Notes under the pieces: generated by a model
The model's database searches: none
Seen by the model: only the letters and a program-made list of their open reading frames with translations
Told to the model about the DNA's origin: nothing
Translations under genes and position numbers: made by a program
In this document: positions 55,893-64,000 of the stretch, one piece after another
Position numbering within the stretch: the first letter of the stretch is position 1
Layout: the number at the start of each line of letters is the position of its first letter
NCBI GenBank assembly: GCA_026982315.1
Contig: JALSHI010000027.1
Coordinates: 1-64,000 of the forward strand
Length of the DNA stretch: 64,000 bases
Reading direction: 5' to 3'
From: Lysobacterales bacterium
GTDB lineage: Bacteria > Pseudomonadota > Gammaproteobacteria > Xanthomonadales > Marinicellaceae

Positions 55893-58800
55893 TCAAGCAA
55901 ACAATCTTTGGGCCAGCGCATGCAGTTTTTTTGCGGATATTTTTTGAAAGGGTTTGATGCCCGGGGCAAAAACGGTCAAGCGATAGTCTTCAATGGCGCT
56001 GTGATAGGTTTGTACGGTTTCGGCTTTATCAGCGCAATGCCAGTGTGCGGCCAGTATTTCCACGTGTTCCGTGACTAATTGTTGCTTTTCCATGTCTTTG
56101 CCTGGGTTGTGTTGCGCTTGTTGCAGACGAAAATCCAGGCCTTTCAGCCAGCGTGGATAACAGCGCAATTTTTCCAGGGAGATTTCTGGCAGAAAACCCG
56201 GGTAAATCAGGTAATCCAGTTGGGCAATCATGTCCGTATAGGTAGTTTCCGTCAACTGGTCGGCGGACTGTTCAATGGTTTGCCAGCTGTGGTACCAGTG
56301 ACTGAGAGCTTTGTCGGCAACCACGGCATATTCTGAAACGCGCCGGAATAACCCGGAGCGAACTTGAGCGAGCAGATCGTTAAAGGCTTTTTCATTGCGT
56401 GGCGGCGCTGCCTTGATGAAAGCATCGAGGCCAGCGTCCACAATGGCGGCGTTGAGACTGGCGTTTTCGTCCAGCGCTTTCCAAGCCGCTTCGGCTGCCA
56501 GGCTGATGGGCAGTTTGCGTTGGGTCTGGCGCAAGAATCCGCATAGCTGCATCTGGAGCAAGCGCTTTAATCCTTGATGATGGTTGCAGATGGCCTCATG
56601 CGGGTTATCAAAAAAGCGCAATCCCACGGCGGTTTTCTGGTCCACCAGCCCGGGCCATGCGGGCAGGCCGTTGGGCAGGGTGATTTTTTCCGGCAGGTCG
56701 CCGAATACCCATGTTGTGGCGCCGTTGATGTGGCGCATACTTTCGCTATGCTGGCGAAAATGGCGCCGGGCGCGCTGGCTGAACCGGGATTTGAGTGCTT
56801 CGAGGTCCCGGCCGGTGGCTATTATCTGCTGATTGTCGCCCTGGATCACAAAGCGGAACCGCAGATGATCCGGCAAGGCGATGTTGTGCCATTGTTCCGG
56901 GTCAATGTGCAAACCACTCATACGGGACACATGCTGGCTGAGTGTTGCATAAAAACGGCACTCGGGATCTTGTTGGCGGTCGTCCAGCATGGCCTCGGCC
57001 AGGGCTTGGGCGTACTCGGCGGCGGGAATGAGCAAGCGGCGCTTGGGCTTGGGCAGGCCGCGAATCAGGTGTTCGATTTTCTCGGCCAGCAAACCGGGCA
57101 CCAACCATTCGAATGTATCCGCGACAAGCGCGTTGAGCCAGGGTAGTTCCAGTTGGGCGGTGACGCCATCATTTTCAGCCCCGGGATCGAAGTGATACTG
57201 CAGAGGAATGTGTAGCCCGTGAATATCCAGATGCTCGGGAAACTGTTCGGCTTCGGGTCGGCAGGCGCCATCCCGAAGCAGTTCCTCACGGCTTAGACAC
57301 AGGGTTTCATCCGGTTGCTGCCGCAGCCAGTCGCGCAAGGTTTTCTCACTGTACACGCCTTCAGGCACACGCTGCTGGTACCATGTTTCCAGCCGCTGGG
57401 GATCAATAATCAAGTCCTGACGGCGGGCCCGGTGTTCTTCGGCTTCCAGCTCCCGGAAAATTCTTTCATTGTGGGCATAGAAGCGCGCACGCGTCGCCAG
57501 TTGGCGGCCAGCCAGGGCATCGCGGATAAATATCTCGCGCGCTTGTACCGGGTCTTGAGTGCCAAAATGCACCGGACGTTTGTTGACCACAGGCAAGCCA
57601 AACAGGGCCAAGCGCTCATAAGCCATGACAGCGCCGCGTTTTTTCGACCAGAAGGGATCGAATATCTGGCGCTTGAGCAGGCTTGGGGCCACTGCTTCAA
57701 TCCATTCCGGTTCAATCCGGGCCACAGTTCGGGCGAATACCCGCGAGGTTTGCACAATGGCGGCGGCCACCACCCAACGCGGCGGCGTTTTGCGGCGAGC
57801 CAGGGCAGAGCCGGGGAATAAATGGAATGTCCGGTTACGCGCGCCAGTGTATTCTCCATTTTCCTTGTGTACGCCCACATGCGAGATGAAGCCGGATAAT
57901 ATGGCTTTATGCAGACCAGCATAGTCGATCTTGTCTTCGTCGGGGACGGTTATATCAGGGCACTTGAGCAACTGCTTCAACTGCCGGTGAATGTCTTGCC
58001 ATTCCTGAATCCGCCGCCAGGAAAGAAAATGCGCCTTGCACCAGCGGCGGAATGGATTGCGCCCCAGCTGTTTTTGTTTTTCTTCAATGGTTCGCCACAA
58101 ATTGATAAAGGCGATAAAATCCGAGTCAGGGTGAGCAAAGGCTTTATGGGCCGCATCTGCGGCGGCGGCTTTTTCCAGTGGCCGCTCCCGGGGGTCTTGC
58201 ACGGACAAGGCCGAGGCAACCACCAGCGCCTCGGGCAGGCAGGCGTATTTTTCCGCCGCCAGCAGAATGCGCGCCAGTTGCACGTCGATGGGCAGATGCG
58301 CCATGCGCCGGCCGATGGCCGTCAGGTGTTTTTTATCATCAATGGCGCCCAGTTCCCTTAATTGCTGGTAGCCGTCGGCAATCTGGCGCTGATCGGGCGG
58401 GTCGATAAAGGGAAAGTCATCCACATGACCCAGACGCAGGTTTTCTGTTTGCAGAATGACCGCAGCCAGGGATGTGCGGCGGATTTCCGGGTCGGTGTGT
58501 CGGGGGCGGGCGAGGAAGTCGTCTTCTGCATACAGTCGGACGCACATGCCTGGCCCCAGTCGGCCGCAACGGCCTGCGCGTTGGTTGGCGCTGGCCTGGG
58601 AGATCGGTTCAGTCAGAAGGCCCTGGATTTTGCTGCGGGGATTGTAACGGCTGATGCGCGCCAGACCGGAGTCGATCACATAACCAATGCGAGGGACAGT
58701 TAATGAAGTTTCGGCGATATTGGTGGCCAGAATCACCCGGCGTTGCCGCCCGGGGTGAAAGATTTTTTGTTGCTGTGGCCCGGTCAGGCGGGCATAAAGC

Positions 58801-59759
58801 GGTAGAATTTCGGTGTTGGGCCATTTTTTTTTCTGCAAAAAATCCAGCGCATCATGAATTTCGCGCTCTCCAGGTAAAAAAACCAGAATGTCATTGCCTG
58901 CCGGCTTGAGCGGTTGCCGGAATATTTCTTCCAGGGCGTGGCTGATGCCGGTATTCAGATCGGGGTCATCGTCTTCTGCCAGCTGGTACTCGATATCCAC
59001 CGGGTAACTGCGGCCTTCCACGGTGATGACTGGCGCATTTTCAAAGTGGGTGGAGAATCGTTCGGTATCAATGGTGGCCGAGGTGATAATGATTTTCAGA
59101 TCGGGACGCTTGGCGCTGAGTTGCTTCAAATACCCTAGCAGAAAATCGATATTCAGACTGCGTTCGTGGGCTTCATCAATAATGATGGCGTCATAGGCGT
59201 TCAGCCAGCGGTCGGTACGCATTTCCTGCAGCAGCAGTCCGTCGGTCATGAATCGGATCCAGCCGTTATGATGGCTGCGGTCATCAAAACGCACGGCGTA
59301 CCCCACTGACTGGCCCAAAGGTTCGCCCAATTCCTCAGCCACCCGGGCGGCCATGGAAATGGCGGCCAGTCGGCGTGGCTGGGTGCAGGCGATCAGACCG
59401 GTGTCACCCAGCCCGGCCTGCAAACAAATTTTTGGCAACTGGGTGGTTTTGCCCGATCCGGTTTCACCCGCTACGATGACCACCGGGTTATCACGAATGG
59501 CCTGGGCAATGGTGTCGGCATGCCGGCTGACCGGCAGGGATTCGGGAAAACGCACCTGTGGTCGGCTTTGTTGCCGGGCGTTAAATCGCTGCCGGGCTTG
59601 CTGCAAACGCTGCGCCAGCGTACGGGATTTATCCGGCGGTTGCGCCTGACGCCGAACCGAACGCAGCAAAGCGTAAAAGTCTTGCCGCATCAGGGTGTTT
59701 TTTGCGGCCAGAATGTCCCTGCGGCCTGGTGGTGTGAACGGATTTTTTTTCTCAGGCAC
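55893..59759 (-). CDS. hrpA: ATP-dependent RNA helicase HrpA
   Basis: HrpA is a DEAH-box helicase that acts on mRNA or stalled ribosomes. The 1,288-residue protein (E. coli 1,300) has Walker A GETGSGKTTQ, DEAHERS, SATIDTERF and QRAGRCGRLGPG in the helicase core at residues 80-440. It also has the helicase-associated and OB-fold regions and the long HrpA-specific C-terminal domain. It is the last gene of the minus-strand arsC-wrbA-mscS-hrpA group, starting five bases after mscS. Confidence 0.96.
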   Translation of the reverse strand: MPEKKNPFTPPGRRDILAAKNTLMRQDFYALLRSVRRQAQPPDKSRTLAQRLQQARQRFNARQQSRPQVRFPESLPVSRHADTIAQAIRDNPVVIVAGETGSGKTTQLPKICLQAGLGDTGLIACTQPRRLAAISMAARVAEELGEPLGQSVGYAVRFDDRSHHNGWIRFMTDGLLLQEMRTDRWLNAYDAIIIDEAHERSLNIDFLLGYLKQLSAKRPDLKIIITSATIDTERFSTHFENAPVITVEGRSYPVDIEYQLAEDDDPDLNTGISHALEEIFRQPLKPAGNDILVFLPGEREIHDALDFLQKKKWPNTEILPLYARLTGPQQQKIFHPGRQRRVILATNIAETSLTVPRIGYVIDSGLARISRYNPRSKIQGLLTEPISQASANQRAGRCGRLGPGMCVRLYAEDDFLARPRHTDPEIRRTSLAAVILQTENLRLGHVDDFPFIDPPDQRQIADGYQQLRELGAIDDKKHLTAIGRRMAHLPIDVQLARILLAAEKYACLPEALVVASALSVQDPRERPLEKAAAADAAHKAFAHPDSDFIAFINLWRTIEEKQKQLGRNPFRRWCKAHFLSWRRIQEWQDIHRQLKQLLKCPDITVPDEDKIDYAGLHKAILSGFISHVGVHKENGEYTGARNRTFHLFPGSALARRKTPPRWVVAAAIVQTSRVFARTVARIEPEWIEAVAPSLLKRQIFDPFWSKKRGAVMAYERLALFGLPVVNKRPVHFGTQDPVQAREIFIRDALAGRQLATRARFYAHNERIFRELEAEEHRARRQDLIIDPQRLETWYQQRVPEGVYSEKTLRDWLRQQPDETLCLSREELLRDGACRPEAEQFPEHLDIHGLHIPLQYHFDPGAENDGVTAQLELPWLNALVADTFEWLVPGLLAEKIEHLIRGLPKPKRRLLIPAAEYAQALAEAMLDDRQQDPECRFYATLSQHVSRMSGLHIDPEQWHNIALPDHLRFRFVIQGDNQQIIATGRDLEALKSRFSQRARRHFRQHSESMRHINGATTWVFGDLPEKITLPNGLPAWPGLVDQKTAVGLRFFDNPHEAICNHHQGLKRLLQMQLCGFLRQTQRKLPISLAAEAAWKALDENASLNAAIVDAGLDAFIKAAPPRNEKAFNDLLAQVRSGLFRRVSEYAVVADKALSHWYHSWQTIEQSADQLTETTYTDMIAQLDYLIYPGFLPEISLEKLRCYPRWLKGLDFRLQQAQHNPGKDMEKQQLVTEHVEILAAHWHCADKAETVQTYHSAIEDYRLTVFAPGIKPFQKISAKKLHALAQRLFA

Positions 59760-59764
59760 GATTT

Positions 59765-60979
59765 TCAGGGTTTGTGGCTGTCGATGGTGGTATTGGCCAT
59801 GGTGGGAATGCCCGGGGTTGTTGGCATTTCCTTGATATAAATGTCACGTTTGGCATAGGGGATCTCAATGCCTTCGGCACCAAAGCGCTTATAAATATTC
59901 ATGTACAGGCTGTGCAGGATACGTCCGCGCAGCACCGGCTCGCTAATCCAGCCCAATAACTCGAAGTCCAGACTGGACTCGCCAAAGCCACGCATACGCA
60001 CCCGGGGCTCGGGGCTTTCACAAATCCCGTCAGTATGATGGGCAATGTCCAGCAGTACCTCACAGACCTGATCCACATCCGAGCCATAGGCCACGCCGAC
60101 TTTGGCGCGGATGCGCTCTTTTTCCCAGCGGCCGCCGTTTTCATTGATGATTTTGGAGTTGGCCATAATGGCATTGGGCACGGTGATTTCAATGTCATCG
60201 CGTGACAAAATGCGCGTGGAGCGCAGACCGATTTGGGTCACCATGCCGCGCTCGCCACTGCCCAGCTGGACAAAATCACCCACTTTGTAAGGCGCATCCG
60301 CAATCACGAAAATGCCGCCAAACAGGTTGGCCAGGGAATCCTTGGCGGCAAAGCCCACGGCCATGCCGATGATTCCGGCCGAGGCCAGCCAGGCCGTGGG
60401 GTTAATCCCCCACACCAGCATCAATGCATAGGCGCTGACAGCCACGACAATGATTTTGCCCACCAGTTCGAACAAGGGCAGCGTTTTCCGGGTAATGATG
60501 CGATATTTGTGGCGGTAACGGCTCAGGGTTTCCAGCAGGATATGCAGCAGACCAAAGGCGGCGCCGGTCCAGATAAGAATGACCAGACTGAGCAGAATTT
60601 TCAGGACTATCTGCTCTGCGGAATCGGGCATGTTCAGGCTTTTGCTGGCCAGCGCCGCAAAAAACAGGAAGACGCTGGAAAAAATCGGCCTTTTAAGGAT
60701 GGCGATAATTTTGTCGTCCACCTGGGTGCGGGTATGGCGGGTCAGGCTGCCCAAAGAGCGGCTCACCAGCCATTGGGTCAATATGGCAAAGAGCCAGCCG
60801 ATGCCTACAAGCAATAATGGTGCCAGCCCGGGAATGGACTGAATGGCGTCCCACCAGCCCTGCCAGTTTTCCGGCAGCCAGTCGCGGGCGTGACTCATCC
60901 AGTTCCACTCGGTGAGCATTGACAGGGCCTGCTGGTTTTTTTCGGTTTGAAGGAAAAAGGTGGGTGTTGGCAGGTTCAT
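59765..60979 (-). CDS. MscS-family mechanosensitive channel
   Basis: The 404-residue membrane protein has about five N-terminal hydrophobic helices and the MscS beta domain. Core motifs are WLASAGIIGMAVGFAAKDSLANLFGG (pore-lining helix and following segment) and FVIADAPYKVGDFV, followed by MVTQIGLRSTRILSRDDIEITVPN. It should release solutes on hypo-osmotic shock. AGGAG lies about seven bases before ATG 60979. It is co-oriented with hrpA and wrbA at short distances. Confidence 0.92.
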   Translation of the reverse strand: MNLPTPTFFLQTEKNQQALSMLTEWNWMSHARDWLPENWQGWWDAIQSIPGLAPLLLVGIGWLFAILTQWLVSRSLGSLTRHTRTQVDDKIIAILKRPIFSSVFLFFAALASKSLNMPDSAEQIVLKILLSLVILIWTGAAFGLLHILLETLSRYRHKYRIITRKTLPLFELVGKIIVVAVSAYALMLVWGINPTAWLASAGIIGMAVGFAAKDSLANLFGGIFVIADAPYKVGDFVQLGSGERGMVTQIGLRSTRILSRDDIEITVPNAIMANSKIINENGGRWEKERIRAKVGVAYGSDVDQVCEVLLDIAHHTDGICESPEPRVRMRGFGESSLDFELLGWISEPVLRGRILHSLYMNIYKRFGAEGIEIPYAKRDIYIKEMPTTPGIPTMANTTIDSHKP

Positions 60980-60998
60980 GGGCGGACTCCTATCGGGT

Positions 60999-61936
<938 letters not shown>

Positions 61937-62063
61937 GATGGCTCCTTGGTTTGTTATGGATTTCTGCCCTATTTTAATCCACCTGAGCCGGGTAACGGCA
62001 GTGGATTCCCGTATAATGACGCTGCGTCAAACAAAACACCCAATTTTCTCAAGGAATCTGTTC

Positions 62064-62873
62064 ATGAAAGTATTGATTGTATCCATGCTGGTTTTGAGTC
62101 TTGTGGCCTGTCAAAAAGATTCGGCCAATCCGGCGACCCCGGCACAAACCGGTGAAGTCATTGCGATCGTCAATGACGAGCCGGTGACCTCCGATTTGCT
62201 CAAGGCCTATTTGCAGGCCAATGGCATTACCCAAACGAATGAGGTGACGCTTAACAAGGCTTTGGAAGGGCTGATTGCCGAAATGGCCATGGCGCGTGAG
62301 GCCCAAAAGAAAAAATTGCCCTTGACGCCCGAACAGCTGAATACGCTGCAATATCTGCACGTGCGAGCCATGGCCGCCAATGCCATGAGTGATTATCTCA
62401 AGTCCCATCCGCTGGAGGAGAAGGACTTGCGGGCCGAGTACAACAAAATCGTTAAAAATACCGGCGGTCAGGAATATCATGTACACCATCTATTGTTTGC
62501 CGATGAAGTCGAAGCGCAGAAACTGGCGGCTGATATCAAGTCTGGGGACATCACTTTTGCCGAAGCGGAAAAGCGTTATCTGGCAGAAAATAGCAACCGC
62601 CGCAATGTGGGCGATCTGGGGTGGGTGAACCTCAGCCAGTTGCCAAAAAGTTTCCGGAAAATCCTGCCAAGCATGAAACCTGGAGAAGTGTATCCACAAG
62701 CCGTGGCCAGCAAATATGGCGCCCATGTGGTTTTTCTGGAGGACACCCGAAAGCTGACCGCACCGCCTTTTGACGAAGTCAAGGCTGGAATCGAGCGCAG
62801 TTTGCGGCAAAAGCAACTGGACAAATATCGACAACTGGCCCGGGCCAAGGCGCGTGTGGCGATCAAAGAATAG
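62064..62873 (+). CDS. Parvulin-type peptidylprolyl isomerase lipoprotein
   Basis: The 269-residue protein has a short signal peptide with lipobox LVAC (Cys16), a SurA-N-like helical region and a parvulin domain. EYHVHHLLFADEVEA, NRRNVGDLGWVNLSQLPKSF and KYGAHVVFLED are typical isomerase strands. It likely assists folding of secreted proteins at the periplasm or outer membrane. It resembles EpsD/PpiC-like lipoproteins. AAGGA precedes ATG 62064; the longer reading to 61935 has no signal peptide. The next gene begins five bases after its stop. Confidence 0.9.
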   Translation: MKVLIVSMLVLSLVACQKDSANPATPAQTGEVIAIVNDEPVTSDLLKAYLQANGITQTNEVTLNKALEGLIAEMAMAREAQKKKLPLTPEQLNTLQYLHVRAMAANAMSDYLKSHPLEEKDLRAEYNKIVKNTGGQEYHVHHLLFADEVEAQKLAADIKSGDITFAEAEKRYLAENSNRRNVGDLGWVNLSQLPKSFRKILPSMKPGEVYPQAVASKYGAHVVFLEDTRKLTAPPFDEVKAGIERSLRQKQLDKYRQLARAKARVAIKE

Positions 62874-62878
62874 CAGCG

Positions 62879-63307
62879 ATGGATTTTTTGCGCCAATGGT
62901 TCGGCCAGCCCGTGGACTGGTGGCATCTGGGCTTGTGGCTGACAGTGATTTCCTACGGGCTTGGCCTGGTTTTGATGTATGTGGTGATTATCTGGCTGCC
63001 TGAAGACTATCTCTGTGATGAATCGCGCTGGTATCAGCGCTTGCGGCGCCATCATCCGCTGGTTTACTGGCTGATTTTTCTGCTGAAAAACGCTCTGGGG
63101 CTGATGCTGGTCGCCGCTGGCGTGGTGATGTTGTTTTTGCCAGGTCAGGGTGTTTTGACGCTGACTTTGGGCATTTTATTGCTAGATTTTCCTGGCAAGC
63201 ATGCCGTGGTGTCACGGATGCTGTCGCGCCCAAGTGTGCTCAGATTGATTAACCGCATTCGCCAGTGGGCCGGCAGGCCGCCTTTGAGGCTGCCGCAGAG
63301 AAAATAA
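62879..63307 (+). CDS. PGPGW-family membrane protein
   Basis: The 142-residue protein has two to three hydrophobic helices. One is DWWHLGLWLTVISYGLGLVL and another is a stretch with LFLPGQGVLTLTLGILLLDFPGK, which is the PGPGW family signature. Function is unknown. It is five bases after the parvulin gene, so the two are probably co-transcribed. Confidence 0.85.
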   Translation: MDFLRQWFGQPVDWWHLGLWLTVISYGLGLVLMYVVIIWLPEDYLCDESRWYQRLRRHHPLVYWLIFLLKNALGLMLVAAGVVMLFLPGQGVLTLTLGILLLDFPGKHAVVSRMLSRPSVLRLINRIRQWAGRPPLRLPQRK

Positions 63308-63336
63308 GGCGCATATGACGTGCGTAGCCATGAGCG

Positions 63337-63374
63337 AAAATAAAACGGAGCCTGCTGACGCTCCGTTTTATTTT
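63337..63374. terminator. Bidirectional terminator
   Basis: AAAATAAAACGGAG pairs with CTCCGTTTTATTTT around CCTGCTGACG. The A- and T-runs on both sides suit termination of the PGPGW gene and of the convergent gcvPA. Confidence 0.93.
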
Positions 63375-63393
63375 CTGGTTATGTGGCTGCAGA

Positions 63394-64000
63394 CTACGCG
63401 TCGCTCAGGGCTTTCTCCAGTGCCTGGGCGAAATGCGCCAGATCTTCGTCGGTTTTGGTCTCGGTAGCACATAGTAGCAGGGCGTTGCCCAGTTCCTGGT
63501 GGCTGTGGCTGATGTCAACGCCGCCGACAATGTTTTCTTTGGCCAGTTTTTTCAGAACGGGCGCCACCGGCTGGCTCAGACGCACAACAAATTCGTGAAA
63601 GCCCGGCGTCTCAAAAACGCTTTCCACGCCAGGTATTTGCAGCAATTTTTCACGCAGTCGCGCAGCGGTATCCATGCTGGCCAGCGCCACGTTTTTCAGC
63701 CCCTGGGGGCCGAGCAATGCCATATAGATTATGGCGGCAGAGACCATCAAGCCCTGGTTGGTACAAATATTGGATGTGGCTTTGGCCCGGCGTATGTGCT
63801 GCTCGCGGGCTTGAAAAGTCAAGGTGTAGCCGATATTCCCGTCCATATCCGAGGTCTGGCCGACAATGCGGCCAGGCATTTGGCGGATAAACTGCTTGCG
63901 GGTGGTCATGAATCCGAAATAAGGGCCGCCTGAAGACAGGGGGATGCCCAGGGGCTGGCCTTCGCCAACACAAATATCCGCGCCTGTTTTTCCCCACTGC
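63394..64000 (-). CDS. gcvPA: Glycine dehydrogenase (decarboxylating) subunit 1, C-terminal part
   Basis: The reading frame runs off the right edge, so the N-terminal part is missing; 202 codons are visible from the edge to the stop. The visible part carries [20 protein letters not shown] and [27 protein letters not shown], typical of the two-subunit glycine decarboxylase. It ends with the P-protein fold and no GcvPB sequence. The enzyme decarboxylates glycine in the cleavage system. ATG 63909 inside the frame is not the true start, because coding sequence continues upstream of it. Confidence 0.93.
   Translation of the reverse strand, partial: QWGKTGADICVGEGQPLGIPLSSGGPYFGFMTTRKQFIRQMPGRIVGQTSDMDGNIGYTLTFQAREQHIRRAKATSNICTNQGLMVSAAIIYMALLGPQGLKNVALASMDTAARLREKLLQIPGVESVFETPGFHEFVVRLSQPVAPVLKKLAKENIVGGVDISHSHQELGNALLLCATETKTDEDLAHFAQALEKALSDA

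Overview
The window looks like a chromosomal segment of a gammaproteobacterium outside the enteric group. The evidence is conserved gene order: uvrC-pgsA followed by tRNA-Gly, tRNA-Cys and tRNA-Leu; rsmI divergent from lpoA-yraN-dolP; murJ-ribF-ileS-lspA-ispH; a Kdo kinase; and an aa3-type cytochrome c oxidase cluster with DUF2244, SURF1 and DUF2909 members. A split glycine decarboxylase gene (gcvPA, cut by the right edge) is also typical of non-enteric lineages. No transposase, integrase, phage gene or CRISPR array was seen. A genus cannot be named from the sequence alone.

Left part (1-25,600): dense housekeeping DNA. A peroxiredoxin converges on a minus-strand operon, murJ-ribF-ileS-lspA-ispH-tgt, whose genes overlap or nearly touch. 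rpsT, an HD-GYP protein, thyA-folA, kdkA-moaACDE-uvrC and pgsA follow on the plus strand, then three tRNA genes behind a near-consensus promoter. Then come ettA and rsmI (minus) and lpoA-yraN-dolP plus a GlcD-like FAD oxidase (plus).

Middle part (25,600-46,350): two clusters of short palindromic repeats bracket an HNH endonuclease gene. A similar composite repeat sits at the left edge of the window. A peptide/nutrient block follows (S9 peptidase, NupC-type nucleoside transporter, large TonB-dependent receptor). The respiratory block holds coxB-coxA-small ORF-ctaG-coxC and SURF1-CxxxC protein-ctaA-cyoE. Between these two halves lie two overlapping 2-oxoglutarate/Fe(II) oxygenase genes and an inverted DUF2909 gene. 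tatD and tcdA close this part.

Right part (46,350-64,000): a 1,366-residue exported protein ends in a gingipain-type (C25) peptidase domain with His/Cys spaced as in gingipain R. aroB and aroK converge. Next is the most unusual locus: a type IV pilin, an LTA-synthase-like membrane phosphotransferase, and a second type IV pilin, with four TGTC-like boxes at 10-11 bp spacing upstream of the second pilin. This suggests a pilin modification or pilin switching module. The window ends with arsC-wrbA-mscS-hrpA (minus), a parvulin lipoprotein with a PGPGW membrane protein, a bidirectional terminator and partial gcvPA.

Functions are assigned from recognised motifs, lengths and gene order read by eye; no database search was run.
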